From NCBI GenBank assembly GCA_016789755.1, contig JAEUQG010000496.1:1-35144 (forward strand): 35,144 bases of DNA. Reading direction: 5' to 3'. The DNA comes from Bryobacterales bacterium. Its GTDB lineage: Bacteria > Acidobacteriota > Terriglobia > Bryobacterales > Bryobacteraceae. Below are positions 24,309 through 33,644 of the stretch, one piece after another. The translations under genes were made by a program, and so were the position numbers. The notes below the pieces were generated by a model. That model ran no database searches. It had not been told where the DNA came from and was given only the letters and a program-made list of their open reading frames with translations. Numbering within the stretch: the stretch's first letter is position 1; each line of letters starts with the position of its first letter.

Positions 24309-25027
24309 CCAGTTACGGGCCGTTGCTGATTATTGTTCCGGCATACAACGAAGAAGGCAATGTGGGCCATGTTGTACGGGAAATCGGAGAGGTCATGGGA
24401 GATGTGCCGGTGCTGGTGCTGGACGATTGCTCAGCCGATGCCACGGCCGCCGTGGCGCGGGCGGCGGGCGCCCGCGTGTTGCCGATGCCTTCCCACCTGG
24501 GGCTCGGCGGTTGCGTCCAGGCGGGCTACCGGTTGGCCTTCGAGTTGGGCTTTGAGTACGTCATCCGGCTGGATGGGGATGGGCAGCATGACCCGCACGA
24601 CATCCCGCAGTTGTATCAGGCGCTGCGCGAGTCAGGCTGCCAGATGGTAATCGGCTCGCGCTTCGCCGATGGGGAAGGCTTTCAGGCGAGTGGAGTCCGG
24701 TCACTGGGGATCAAGTTCTTCCGCGCCATTTTGAGGCCGATTCTCGGGCGTCCGGTGAAAGACCCAACCTCGGGATACGTGGGAGTGAACCGGGAAGCAT
24801 TGGCCCTGTTCAGCAAGAGTTTCCCACTGGAGTATCCTGAAATAGAGGCGCTCGTCGTGCTGCAGCGCCGCGCGTTCCGCTTTGTGGAAGTCCCATGCCG
24901 GATGAGAAAGCGGCGCAGCGGGCGCAGCACCATCACTCCCCTGCGGTCGCTTTATTACATTATTCATGTCCTGTTGGGCGTGTTTGTGAATATCTTGAAG
25001 TTTGAGCGCCACCGCTGGCGCCGCTGA
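24305..25027 (+). CDS. GT2 polyprenyl-phosphate sugar synthase (DPM1-like)
   Basis: This resembles dolichyl/polyprenyl-phosphate mannose or glucose synthases, which move a sugar from a nucleotide donor to a lipid phosphate at the cytoplasmic membrane face. The 240-aa protein has LLIIVPAYNEEGNVG (6-20), the nucleotide-binding VLDDCSADAT, RLDGDGQHDPHDIPQL with the metal-binding acids, IGSRFADGEGF, and a conserved C-terminal region including DPTSGYVGVNREAL and YPEIEALVV. It has no separate membrane domain; the last ~30 residues are hydrophobic (LYYIIHVLLGVFVNIL) and may anchor it. It overlaps the upstream GT2 by 4 nt and precedes DUF2304, its common partner. Confidence 0.9.
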   Translation: MTSYGPLLIIVPAYNEEGNVGHVVREIGEVMGDVPVLVLDDCSADATAAVARAAGARVLPMPSHLGLGGCVQAGYRLAFELGFEYVIRLDGDGQHDPHDIPQLYQALRESGCQMVIGSRFADGEGFQASGVRSLGIKFFRAILRPILGRPVKDPTSGYVGVNREALALFSKSFPLEYPEIEALVVLQRRAFRFVEVPCRMRKRRSGRSTITPLRSLYYIIHVLLGVFVNILKFERHRWRR

Positions 25028-25038
25028 AAGGAGGAATC

Positions 25039-25395
25039 GTGGACCGGCTATCGAACGTGCTGACGGTGTTCAGTCTTGGCCTCATCCTGCTGGTGTTGAG
25101 TAGCGTGCGCCGGGCTCATATCCGCGTCGAGTACTCTGTGAGTTGGCTGGGCGCCGCCATCGTGTTGCTGATCCTATCCCGCTGGCAAGGGGCGCTCGGC
25201 TGGCTGTCAACGACTATTGGTATCCATGATGTACCGCTCGCCCTGCTGCTGACAGTTTTCGCTGTGTTCCTGTTTGTGTTTTACCGGTTCTCCGTCGTTG
25301 TCTCGAATTTGAAGGATGCCAACATTGCGCTGACGCAGCGCGTGGCGATTCTGGAATTTCACTTGCGCTCGCAGAATGAAAGCACCCAAGCATAG
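25039..25395 (+). CDS. DUF2304 small membrane protein
   Basis: DUF2304 proteins are small membrane proteins that regularly sit beside DPM1-like glycosyltransferases, as here; a role as membrane partner or in lipid-linked sugar handling is proposed but unproven. The 118-aa product starts at GTG 25039 after a near-perfect AAAGGAGG. It has three hydrophobic helices (about 6-21, 34-47, 66-87), then a charged coiled-coil tail (SNLKDANIALTQRVAILEFHLRS). Its 3' end overlaps the next gene by 20 nt. Confidence 0.85.
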   Translation: MDRLSNVLTVFSLGLILLVLSSVRRAHIRVEYSVSWLGAAIVLLILSRWQGALGWLSTTIGIHDVPLALLLTVFAVFLFVFYRFSVVVSNLKDANIALTQRVAILEFHLRSQNESTQA

Positions 25396-27130
25396 GAAGG
25401 CGGAACAGCCGCCGGCGGCCATAGAGTCTGGGAAGGGCCTTCCAGTCTGGGTGTGGCTTGCAGGGCTTGCCTTGCTGTTGACCGTGGCCATTGAGATCTA
25501 CTGGCCGGCCATTCGAGGCCCGTTCGTTTTCGACGATGAGTACCTCGCTTTCCGCGACCCCGGATTTCTTGACCGCGGGCTGTGGTCTTTGAATCCCACG
25601 GTGCGCCCGCTGCTCCACTTCAGCTATTGGCTCAATCTCTATTTTTCCGGTCAGGACGATACCTTCAGCTATCATCTGTGGAACATACTGCTGCACTTCG
25701 CCAACAGCGTTCTGATGTTCCTGGCGATCCAAAAGCTGCTCAGCATGTCGGGCGAAGCAGCGCAGCGCGGCCGTATTCTGGCGGCCTTCGCGGCTGCGGT
25801 CTTTCTGGTTCATCCGGTGCATACGGAGGCGGTGGCCTACATCGCTGGACGTAGCGAATCGTTCAGTCTTTTATGGTTTCTTGCGGCGTATGTCCTGTTC
25901 CTGCACCGCCGCGAGGAGGGCGTGGGATGGCTTGCCGCAGCCGGCATTCTGGCCATGTTCGGCGCAGCCTTTCTGAGCAAGGAGCACACTGCGGTGTTGC
26001 CCGCGCTATTCGTTCTGACGGACGTCTATTTCTCCCGGACCGGAGCGGTGGATGGAGTGCGGCGCAACTGGCGCCTGTACGGTCCGATGGTCGCCGTCGG
26101 CGCGGCGGGGGTGGCCTTGGTGGTGAGAGTTTTGTCCCAGGCAAGCACCGCCGGTTTCCGGGTGTTCCCCTGGTATGAGTACCTGTTCACGCAATGGCGG
26201 GCGATTTGGATCTACCTGAGACTTGCCGTCCTGCCGACGGGACTCAATGCCGACTACGTTGTTCCGATCTCGCACACGCCGCTCGAACACGGGGCGCTGT
26301 TCGGATTGACCGGTCTGCTGGCCGTTCTGGCGGCCGCCGTATACTATCGCAAGCAGTTCCCGCTGGCCTTATTTGGAGCGCTCGTGTTCTTCCTGCTGCT
26401 GGCGCCGACTTCCTCCATCGTGCCGATCAAGGACCCGGTGGCGGAACGCCGGCTCTATCTTCCGTTCCTGGGACTGTTGCTGGCCATGTGCGATCTGCTG
26501 AGGCGGTGGGATATTTCCCGCGCCGTGCCGTTGTCCGCGATGGGCCTCATCGTCGCGATGCTGGCGATGGGAACTTACCAGCGGAGCGAAGTATGGAGCG
26601 ATCCGCTGAAGCTCTGGACGGACACCGCGGCGAAGGGTGGAAACAATGCGCGGGCGCAATTCCAATTGGCGATGGTGTACTACTCGCGCGGTGAATGCCA
26701 GCCGGCGCTGGAGAAATTCGCGCTGGCTGAGAAGGCGAGCACGAAGAAAGACTACAGCCTCTATCTCGATTGGGGTCTCGCTCACGATTGCCTGAACGAT
26801 CCGGCGAAAGCGGAAGCGAAGTTCCGGCAGGCTGCTTCTTTGTACGGGGAGGAGCGCGCGGAAAACAAAGCTCACGTCCATGCGTTGATCGGCATGGCGC
26901 TGGCGCGGCAGAACAAGCCAGGCGCCGCGCTGGAAGAGTTGAAAACCGCCGAACAACTGGATGCCGGCTACGACATGACCTATGTGTATCGTGGTAAGGT
27001 GTTCTTGCTGATGAACGAACTAGACCGCGCCGAGGCAGAATACCGCAAAGCACTCACTGTGCGCCCCAACAGCGAGGCCGCCCGCCAAGCGTTGCAGGAA
27101 CTGGCGCAACGCAGGGGTGCGTCGCGATAG
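25376..27130 (+). CDS. TMTC-like multi-pass GT-C glycosyltransferase with C-terminal TPRs
   Basis: This 584-aa protein has about ten membrane segments (residues 25-400) and about four TPRs (about 424-580). Its motifs match the eukaryotic TMTC O-mannosyltransferases: GPFVFDDE (49-55) with the paired acids of the first outer loop, RPLLHFSYWLN (77-87), YHLWNILLH (99-107), HPVHTEAVAYIAGR (146-159), LSKEHT (200-205) and AERRLYLP (356-363). TMTCs use dolichyl-phosphate-mannose to modify cadherin-type domains; here the DPM1-like GT2 two genes upstream could supply the lipid-linked sugar. Active site and TPRs would face the periplasm. ATG 25376 overlaps DUF2304 by 20 nt. Sugar and acceptor are unknown. 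Confidence 0.85.
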   Translation: MKAPKHRKAEQPPAAIESGKGLPVWVWLAGLALLLTVAIEIYWPAIRGPFVFDDEYLAFRDPGFLDRGLWSLNPTVRPLLHFSYWLNLYFSGQDDTFSYHLWNILLHFANSVLMFLAIQKLLSMSGEAAQRGRILAAFAAAVFLVHPVHTEAVAYIAGRSESFSLLWFLAAYVLFLHRREEGVGWLAAAGILAMFGAAFLSKEHTAVLPALFVLTDVYFSRTGAVDGVRRNWRLYGPMVAVGAAGVALVVRVLSQASTAGFRVFPWYEYLFTQWRAIWIYLRLAVLPTGLNADYVVPISHTPLEHGALFGLTGLLAVLAAAVYYRKQFPLALFGALVFFLLLAPTSSIVPIKDPVAERRLYLPFLGLLLAMCDLLRRWDISRAVPLSAMGLIVAMLAMGTYQRSEVWSDPLKLWTDTAAKGGNNARAQFQLAMVYYSRGECQPALEKFALAEKASTKKDYSLYLDWGLAHDCLNDPAKAEAKFRQAASLYGEERAENKAHVHALIGMALARQNKPGAALEELKTAEQLDAGYDMTYVYRGKVFLLMNELDRAEAEYRKALTVRPNSEAARQALQELAQRRGASR

Positions 27131-28285
27131 ATGGCCCGCCCTTTGCGGATTGGAATCAACGCCCTTTACTTGATTCCCGGGGGCGTCGGTGGGACTGAAA
27201 TCTATCTCCGGAGTCTTCTTCGGGCGATGGCGCCGGTGGACACGAAGAACCAGTTTTTCGTGTTTACCAACCGCGAGACGGATCCGGAACTCGTCCCCCT
27301 ACAACCCAACTTTCACCACGTGCCCCAGAATGTGCGAGCGTCGGTGCGTCCGGCGCGCCTCAGTTGGGAACAGTTGGCGCTGCCGGGTAAAGCGCATGGT
27401 CTGGGGTTGGATGTGCTGTTCAATCCAGGGTTCACCGCCCCGCTATTCGGTTCCTGCCCGAACGTTACAGTTTTCCACGATCTGCAGCACAAACGCCACC
27501 CCGAATACTTCCGCTGGTTCGATCTTCCCTTCTGGCGGTTCTTTTTGTATTGGTCGGCGCGGCGCTCCACACGCCTCATTGCGGTTTCAGAATCCACACG
27601 GCTCGATCTGCTGCGGTTCTATCCCGTCGACGACGGGAAGATCCGGGTAGTTCCGCACGGAGTTGAGGAGGCTTTTTTCGATGTCGGCCGGGCACGAACC
27701 GACCAGGAATTACGTCATTACGTGTTGTGTGTATCGACGCTGCATCCGCACAAGAATCTGGACCGCCTGGTGCGCGCCTTCCGGCGGTTTCACGAGCGTC
27801 ATCCGCTGTTCCGGCTGATAATCGCCGGCATGCATGGTTTCCAGACGAGCCAGATCGAGCGGACGATCATCGAATGCGGCATGGGCGCCCATGTTCACAT
27901 CACCGGCTGGATCCCGAGAGAGGAACTGCTCGACCTGTACTGCAAGGCGTGGGCGTTCGTGTATCCATCGCTGTTTGAAGGCTTCGGCATGCCTGTCCTG
28001 GAGGCGCTGGCCTCAGGGATCCCCTGCGCGGTGAGTTGCATTGAACCGATGAAAGGGATCGCGGGAAGCGCTGCGCTGCAATTCGATCCGCTCGACGAGG
28101 AGCAGATTGCGGCCTCGCTGGAACGCATTGTTACGGACGGTGACCTGCGCGCACAGTTACGTGCTGCCGGGCCGCTACGGGCCGCGGATTTCAGTTGGCG
28201 TACGGCGGCCCAGCAGACTTTGCGTGTAGTGGAAGCCGCGGCCCGCAAGGCCGCGAGCCGCGCCGGAGAGGATCAGGGAGCTTAG
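27131..28285 (+). CDS. Family 4 (GT-B) glycosyltransferase
   Basis: This 384-aa protein is a retaining GT4-type glycosyltransferase acting in the cytoplasm. The N-terminal domain has GINALYLIPGGVGGTEIYL (8-26) and the HDLQHKRHPEYF segment; the linker VSESTRLDLLRFYPVDDGKI and PHGVEE precede the C-terminal donor domain with LCVSTLHPHKNLDRLVRAF, GWIPREELLDLY and the EX7E motif in FEGFGMPVLEAL. ATG 27131 directly follows the TMTC-like stop codon with no gap, so it is the last member of the cassette. It converges on the Gfo/Idh gene, the two stops overlapping by 4 nt. Confidence 0.92.
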   Translation: MARPLRIGINALYLIPGGVGGTEIYLRSLLRAMAPVDTKNQFFVFTNRETDPELVPLQPNFHHVPQNVRASVRPARLSWEQLALPGKAHGLGLDVLFNPGFTAPLFGSCPNVTVFHDLQHKRHPEYFRWFDLPFWRFFLYWSARRSTRLIAVSESTRLDLLRFYPVDDGKIRVVPHGVEEAFFDVGRARTDQELRHYVLCVSTLHPHKNLDRLVRAFRRFHERHPLFRLIIAGMHGFQTSQIERTIIECGMGAHVHITGWIPREELLDLYCKAWAFVYPSLFEGFGMPVLEALASGIPCAVSCIEPMKGIAGSAALQFDPLDEEQIAASLERIVTDGDLRAQLRAAGPLRAADFSWRTAAQQTLRVVEAAARKAASRAGEDQGA

Positions 28286-29550
28286 GCGAAGCGATACTTC
28301 TGCGTCTTGTCGTCCCACAACACTTTCTTGTTGTTGCGGAAGGACAGAGTGGCGAGATGGCCCGAGATGGCCGCCTGCTGGCCCACCTGCACGGGGGCAA
28401 TCAGTTTCTCCTGCCCGCGGATAGCGCCCAGCCAGTTCTTGATGTGCGATTCGACGGCGAGATTGTCGTTGCCCGGCAGTTCGATCCGCTCTTCCTTACG
28501 GGCGGCGACATGAGCAGGGGGCTTGCCGTTGAACGTCTCCGGAGTGAAGGTCAGAATCTGGCGGTTCAGCACTTCGACGGTCCCTTCGTTGCCCATGAAC
28601 TGCTCGCCGTAGCCGTACTTCACATTGCCGAAGTAGCAGGAATAGTTGATGTGGAACTTGTCGGGATATTCGTAGAGAGCGCTGAAGGTGTCGGGCACCT
28701 CGCGATCATCGGCGGCATCGGTCCAGCGGTAGACGCCGCCGGACGCCATGCACGAGGTTGGCGTCGCCTTACCGCACACGAAGTTGGTGATATCGGTCTG
28801 GTGGACCAGCAGATCGGTAGAGATGCCGCCGGAATAGTCCCAATAGAGCCGCCACTGGTAGTAACGGCCTTTGTGGAACGGACGTTTGGGCGCGCCGCCA
28901 AGGAACTTCTGCCAGTCGGTGTTCTGTTCGTTGGCATCGGCGGGGATCGTGTAGCGCCAAGCCGGATTATCCGGCAGGGAGTTGCGGTACCAGAAGGCGC
29001 GCACGTAGTGGACATCGCCGATCATGCCCTTGGCGATCATCTCCTTCGCCTTCGGATAGAGGGTGTTGCTGCGGTTCTGCGTGCCCACCTGAACGACACG
29101 GCCGACCTTTTCGGCCAGTTTTACGATCTCCGCGCCTTCCTCGATGGTGTGGGCAAGGGGCTTTTCAAGGTAGATGTGCTTATTCGCCTTCAAAGCAGCG
29201 ATGGCCATCGGATAGTGCAGGTGCTCAGGAGTGGCAATGACGACAGCGTCCACCGACTTATCTGCGAGGATCTCGCGGAAGTCCTTGGTCGCTTTGGGTG
29301 TGTTGCCGCCCATGGTCTGAATGCGGTCTTTGCCGCGGGCCAGGTTCCCGTCGTAAGTGTCGCAGGTGGCCACCACTTTGAAGGGTTTGGCGTTGCCCTT
29401 GTAGAGCCGCTCCATGAGGTAGTAGCCGCGCCCGCCGGTCCCGATCCAGGCGAGTTGCAGCTCACTGTTCACGTTCTGCGCGGAAAGCACGGCCGGAGCC
29501 AGTGCTGCGCTGGTCGACTTGACGAATTCACGGCGCGAGGGTTCGGACAT
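28282..29550 (-). CDS. Tat-exported Gfo/Idh/MocA-family oxidoreductase
   Basis: This 422-aa protein has an N-terminal twin-arginine leader (SRREFVKSTSAALAPAVLSAQ), then a Rossmann domain with IGTGGRGYYLME, the EKPLAHT motif holding the catalytic Lys, and a C-terminal alpha/beta domain with GGISTDLLVHQTDITNFV. Exported members of the family keep a tightly bound NAD(P) and act on sugars; some are glycoside hydrolases of the GH109 type that use a redox mechanism. The Tat leader fits export with the cofactor bound. The start ATG 29550 has AAGGAG about 10 nt upstream. It is divergent from the TonB-dependent receptor, which suggests a shared role in glycan use, but that is inference. Confidence 0.93.
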   Translation of the reverse strand: MSEPSRREFVKSTSAALAPAVLSAQNVNSELQLAWIGTGGRGYYLMERLYKGNAKPFKVVATCDTYDGNLARGKDRIQTMGGNTPKATKDFREILADKSVDAVVIATPEHLHYPMAIAALKANKHIYLEKPLAHTIEEGAEIVKLAEKVGRVVQVGTQNRSNTLYPKAKEMIAKGMIGDVHYVRAFWYRNSLPDNPAWRYTIPADANEQNTDWQKFLGGAPKRPFHKGRYYQWRLYWDYSGGISTDLLVHQTDITNFVCGKATPTSCMASGGVYRWTDAADDREVPDTFSALYEYPDKFHINYSCYFGNVKYGYGEQFMGNEGTVEVLNRQILTFTPETFNGKPPAHVAARKEERIELPGNDNLAVESHIKNWLGAIRGQEKLIAPVQVGQQAAISGHLATLSFRNNKKVLWDDKTQKYRFA

Positions 29551-29610
29551 TGAACGTTGCTCCTTTAGTAATGGCGAATGAATAATCTTCAGGATATCAT
29601 TGACAGAATT

Positions 29611-32600
29611 ATGAGGCTCGCGGGATTGTTGCTCTTAACGGGATACTCACTGCTCGCCCAGGAGGTTACCGGAGGCATTTCCGGCCAGGTGACGGACGCG
29701 CTGGGTGCGGCGATTGCCTCGGCCGAAGTAGCTGCCACTCACACCGCCACGGGAGCATCGCGCCGAGTGCGCAGCGATGCCGGCGGGCACTATTCGTTTC
29801 AGGCCTTGCCGATCGGAGAGTATGAACTGACGGCCTCGCAAGCGGGGTTCAAACGGGCACGGCGCACGGAGGTCGAACTGCACATCAGCGACAAGCTTCT
29901 GATCGATCTTGTGCTGGAGGTGGGAGAATTGGCGCAGGAAGTGACCGTGTCGGCCAGTGCGGCGCAGGTGGAGGTGGAGACGTCGGCGCAAGGAGGGCTG
30001 ATCTCCGGCGAGCAGGTGCGGGAACTGCAATTGAACGGGCGTTCGTTCATGACGCTGCTAGAACTGCTGCCCGGCGTGGCCAGCGACATGCCCGATCGCG
30101 CCGATCCGAATACGAACCCGCTGCTCTATGTGAACGGGGCGCGGAACTCAGCGGCGAACTTCAATATCGACGGCGGGAATAATTCGGATGTGATTGTCGG
30201 CAGCGGCTCGCTGAACACTTTCACAAGCGTGGAGACGATCGCCGAAGTGAAGGTGCTGACATCGAGCTTCACGGCGGAATACGGGCGTGGCGGCTTCGCT
30301 CAGGTGAACGTGGTGACGCGCGGAGGGACGAAACGTTACCGGGGATCTTTGTATCACTTCCTGCGCAACGATGCGCTCGATGCGCGGGATTACTTTTCGC
30401 ACCAAGTGCTGCCTTTGAAGCTGAACAACTTCGGCTACACGCTGGGAGGTCCGGTGAGTTTCGCGGGCTACAACCGCAGCAGGACGAAGACATTCTTCTT
30501 TTGGACGCAGGAGTTCAATATTCTGAGCACGCGCGGCGAGGCTGTGAATACGCAGGTTCCGAGCGCCAACGAGCGTGCAGGGATTTTCACGACGACGATA
30601 GTGGATCCGTTGAATGGAAATGCCCCGATTCCGGGCAATCGTTTGCCCGCATCCCTAATGGACGACAACGCCGTGAAGCTGCTGAATCTGTATCCGCTGC
30701 CCAATTTCCGCGGACCGGGAGCCATCAACTTCACTTCGGCGGCGGCGAGCCGGCAGAATTGGCGCGAGGAGTTGGTGCGCATCGATCACAACCTGAGCGA
30801 AGGCTGGAAGCTTTACGGGCGCTTCGCACAGGATAGTGCGGATATCACGAATCCCTACGGCGGATCGTCGGTAACGGCGATCGGGACGCGTTTTCCGGGC
30901 ATCTCGCGCACCTCGGCGACGCGGCCAGGCAAGAACCTTACGGTGAACATGACGAACTTCTTCAGCCAGTCGGCGTTGAATGAGTTCAGCTTTACCTATT
31001 CCGGGCGCGAGATCACGCAGACGCCGATTGCCGATGAGGCGAATCGCACCAGGCTGGGTATCGACATCAAGGAAATCTTTGCCGAGAACGACGGAAACGT
31101 CATCCCGACGATCAACCTCGGATCGGGCTTCGCCGCGCTCAGCGTATCCCGAGTCTGGCTGAAGCAACTGTTCAATTTAGAGTTCAGTAACAACTTCACG
31201 AAGACTATGGGACGAAATGTCCTGAAAATGGGCGGCATCTATTCGTATGGAGGGAACCGTGAGAACCCGACCGCGCCGCTGACCAATGGGTCATTCAGCT
31301 TCACGACAGCCTTCACGCGGAATCCGATTGCGAACATGCTGCTCGGGTTGCCGTTTACCTACACGGAGGCGGAGCGGTTTGTCGTTTCGCGCGCAAGGTT
31401 CGGATTGGCGGAAGCCTTCGTCCAGGATGATATGCGGGCGACGGAGAGGCTTACGCTGAACTTCGGTCTACGCTGGTCGAATTACCTGAATCCCTACGAC
31501 ACGGAGAACGTGTTGTCGAATTTTCTGCCTTCTTCGTTCGATCCTGGCAAAGCGCAACGCATCGATCCGGTCAGCGGACGGCCGGTGCCGGGAAGCGGCG
31601 ATCCGTTGAACGGGATGATCCTGGCGGGGAAGAACTCGCCGTACGGAAAGCGTGTGACGGATAACCTGACCAATCTTCTAGGGCCGCGCTTTGGCTTTGC
31701 TTACAACTTGCGAGGCAACGGGAAGACCGCAATTCGCGGCGGCTACGGTCTCTACTACACGCGACCGCTGATCGGTACGTTCATCAACAGCGCCTTCGAC
31801 AATCCTCCGTTCGCGCGGACCGTGGTAATCAACAATCCGCAATGGCGCAATCCGAGCGAAGGTGTGGAGGCGGCGGCCAACGTGGTGGCGGTGACGGCGC
31901 TCGGCAATCCGATGAAGACTCCGGCGATTCACCAATTCAGCTTCAATGTGCAACAGGAGTTGATGAAGCAGACCATTCTGAGCGTGAGCTACGTGGCCTC
32001 GCGAGGCCGCCACCTGATGCGGCCGTTCAATATCAATTCGCCACAGGCAGGGGCGGCCGCGGCGCGCGGAGTGCACGTGAACGCGGTGCGGCCATATCCC
32101 GGCTATGCGGCGATTACAGAACGGCAGACCACCGCATGGAGCAAGTACGATTCGCTGCAGGTGAGCGCGAACCGGCGCATGGCGACCAAGATGAGTCTGG
32201 GGCTGGCCTACACATGGTCGAAGAGCATCGACACGGCATCGAGCGACCGCGGCGGCGGCGATGTTCCCCCGAATGCCTACAATCCCGATTCCGAGCGCGC
32301 GCTCTCCGATCACGACCGGCAACACATCCTGACGATCAACACCATCTACTGGCTGCCACGCTTCACCAGGAATCACTTCGCGGGAGTGTTCCTGAACGGG
32401 TGGCAGACATCGGGGATTCTGCGTTTCTGGACGGGGCGGCCGTTCGATGTTGTGATGAGTACGGATGTGGCGGGAATCGGCGCGGTGCAGAACCAGCGTC
32501 CCAATGTGGTTGCCGACGCGCGGGGTCCGCGCACCGTGGAAGAGTGGTTCAACCGCGAAGCATTCGCCCGGCCGGCAAGCGGAACATTCGGCGACATGGG

Positions 32601-32859
32601 CCGCAACAGCCTGCGCTATCCAGGGGTGAACAAGTGGGACCTGGCGCTGTTCAAGAACTTCGGGCTCGGCGAGCGCGGGCGCACACTACAATTCCGGGCA
32701 GAAATGTTCAACGCGTTCAACCATCCTTCGTTCACGACGGTCGGCATCAGCCTGACGACAACGGCCGCGGCGGTGAATCCGGCGGCGAACAGCTTCGCCG
32801 TGGTGACGGGAACGCGCGATGCGCGGGTGGTGCAGTTCGCGATGAAGCTGAGTTTCTGA
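29611..32859 (+). CDS. Oar-like TonB-dependent outer-membrane receptor
   Basis: This protein belongs to the large acidobacterial and myxobacterial family of Oar-like outer-membrane receptors with an N-terminal carboxypeptidase-regulatory-like (Cna-B-type) domain. I prefer ATG 29611 (1082 aa), which begins a clean signal peptide (MRLAGLLLLTGYSLLAQ); ATG 29578 would add 11 residues. The regulatory domain (about 20-95, GGISGQVTDALGAAI onward) is followed by a plug (about 100-220, with LNGRSFMTLLELLPGV, FNIDGGNNSD and VLTSSFTAEYGRGGFAQVNVVTRGG) and a long beta-barrel ending in aromatic Phe (VVQFAMKLSF), as outer-membrane proteins do. The transported substrate is unknown. Its neighbour is the divergent Gfo/Idh/MocA gene. 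Confidence 0.92.
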   Translation: MRLAGLLLLTGYSLLAQEVTGGISGQVTDALGAAIASAEVAATHTATGASRRVRSDAGGHYSFQALPIGEYELTASQAGFKRARRTEVELHISDKLLIDLVLEVGELAQEVTVSASAAQVEVETSAQGGLISGEQVRELQLNGRSFMTLLELLPGVASDMPDRADPNTNPLLYVNGARNSAANFNIDGGNNSDVIVGSGSLNTFTSVETIAEVKVLTSSFTAEYGRGGFAQVNVVTRGGTKRYRGSLYHFLRNDALDARDYFSHQVLPLKLNNFGYTLGGPVSFAGYNRSRTKTFFFWTQEFNILSTRGEAVNTQVPSANERAGIFTTTIVDPLNGNAPIPGNRLPASLMDDNAVKLLNLYPLPNFRGPGAINFTSAAASRQNWREELVRIDHNLSEGWKLYGRFAQDSADITNPYGGSSVTAIGTRFPGISRTSATRPGKNLTVNMTNFFSQSALNEFSFTYSGREITQTPIADEANRTRLGIDIKEIFAENDGNVIPTINLGSGFAALSVSRVWLKQLFNLEFSNNFTKTMGRNVLKMGGIYSYGGNRENPTAPLTNGSFSFTTAFTRNPIANMLLGLPFTYTEAERFVVSRARFGLAEAFVQDDMRATERLTLNFGLRWSNYLNPYDTENVLSNFLPSSFDPGKAQRIDPVSGRPVPGSGDPLNGMILAGKNSPYGKRVTDNLTNLLGPRFGFAYNLRGNGKTAIRGGYGLYYTRPLIGTFINSAFDNPPFARTVVINNPQWRNPSEGVEAAANVVAVTALGNPMKTPAIHQFSFNVQQELMKQTILSVSYVASRGRHLMRPFNINSPQAGAAAARGVHVNAVRPYPGYAAITERQTTAWSKYDSLQVSANRRMATKMSLGLAYTWSKSIDTASSDRGGGDVPPNAYNPDSERALSDHDRQHILTINTIYWLPRFTRNHFAGVFLNGWQTSGILRFWTGRPFDVVMSTDVAGIGAVQNQRPNVVADARGPRTVEEWFNREAFARPASGTFGDMGRNSLRYPGVNKWDLALFKNFGLGERGRTLQFRAEMFNAFNHPSFTTVGISLTTTAAAVNPAANSFAVVTGTRDARVVQFAMKLSF

Positions 32860-32864
32860 TAGGC

Positions 32865-33638
32865 CTACGAATACCGCAGCAGCAACTCCGCCATGCGGCG
32901 GGCGTCTTCGATCGGGATCTGGCCGGGCGCTGAGGCTTCCTTACCCACGGCGAACGCCATGTCGGAACCGTAGAGGAAGCCGGCGACGCGGGTGATGCTG
33001 CCGAGGGCGCCCATCGACATGATGGCCAGCGGCAGGTGGGGGAACTGCCTGCGTGCTTCGACGATGACCTGGAACAATCGCATGACATCGGCGGCGGTTT
33101 GCGGCATCACTGCAAGTTTGGCGATGTCGGCGCCGCGGGCATTCATGGCGGCGACGCGGCCCAACAAATCTTCGGTGGGCGGGGTTTGGGTGAAGTTGTG
33201 CATGGCGAGAATGACTCGGACCCCGTTGTCCCTGGCAAGGCTCAGCAGCGGATCGAGAAAAGCAGGCTCGCTGGCGAGTTCAAGATCGATGATGTCCACG
33301 CAGCCGGAGCGGAGTACGGTTTCGATCAGGCTTTGCCGCAAGGGCTGGGGAATTTCGCGGACGCCACCTTCGGCTTTCCAGCGTAGAGTGAAGACGATGG
33401 CCTCGCTTGGAAGCGACTGACGGAGCACGCGCGCGGCATCGAGGAACGCTTCGGGCGTGGAGTGCTGGTAGAAATCGGCGCGCCACTCCACCAGGTCGGG
33501 GCCGAGGCGGTGGGCGATCTCCGCTTGTGCGGCCAGATCCGCGGCATCGACGGGAACAATGGGAATGCAGAAGAGCGGCTTGGCGCCGCCGAACTCCAGG
33601 CCGCGGACGCGGAGAGGCGCTTCGACAGTGGGCTTCAT
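32865..33638 (-). CDS. aroD: Type I 3-dehydroquinate dehydratase
   Basis: Type I dehydroquinase removes water from 3-dehydroquinate by a Schiff base, in the shikimate pathway. I start it at ATG 33638 (257 aa), MKPTVEAPLRVRG; an in-frame start at 33683 would run into the divergent gene. It has the substrate-binding VEWRADFY motif (about 50-57), DIIDLEL, the catalytic H147 in AMHNFTQTPP, the Schiff-base K174 in DIAKLAVMP, and SMGALGSITRV near the C-terminus. Length is as usual (about 250 aa). A GACAAT element ends 6 nt before the ATG, so the message may be leaderless. No other aro gene is adjacent. Confidence 0.94.
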   Translation of the reverse strand: MKPTVEAPLRVRGLEFGGAKPLFCIPIVPVDAADLAAQAEIAHRLGPDLVEWRADFYQHSTPEAFLDAARVLRQSLPSEAIVFTLRWKAEGGVREIPQPLRQSLIETVLRSGCVDIIDLELASEPAFLDPLLSLARDNGVRVILAMHNFTQTPPTEDLLGRVAAMNARGADIAKLAVMPQTAADVMRLFQVIVEARRQFPHLPLAIMSMGALGSITRVAGFLYGSDMAFAVGKEASAPGQIPIEDARRMAELLLRYS

Positions 33639-33644
33639 TGTTCT

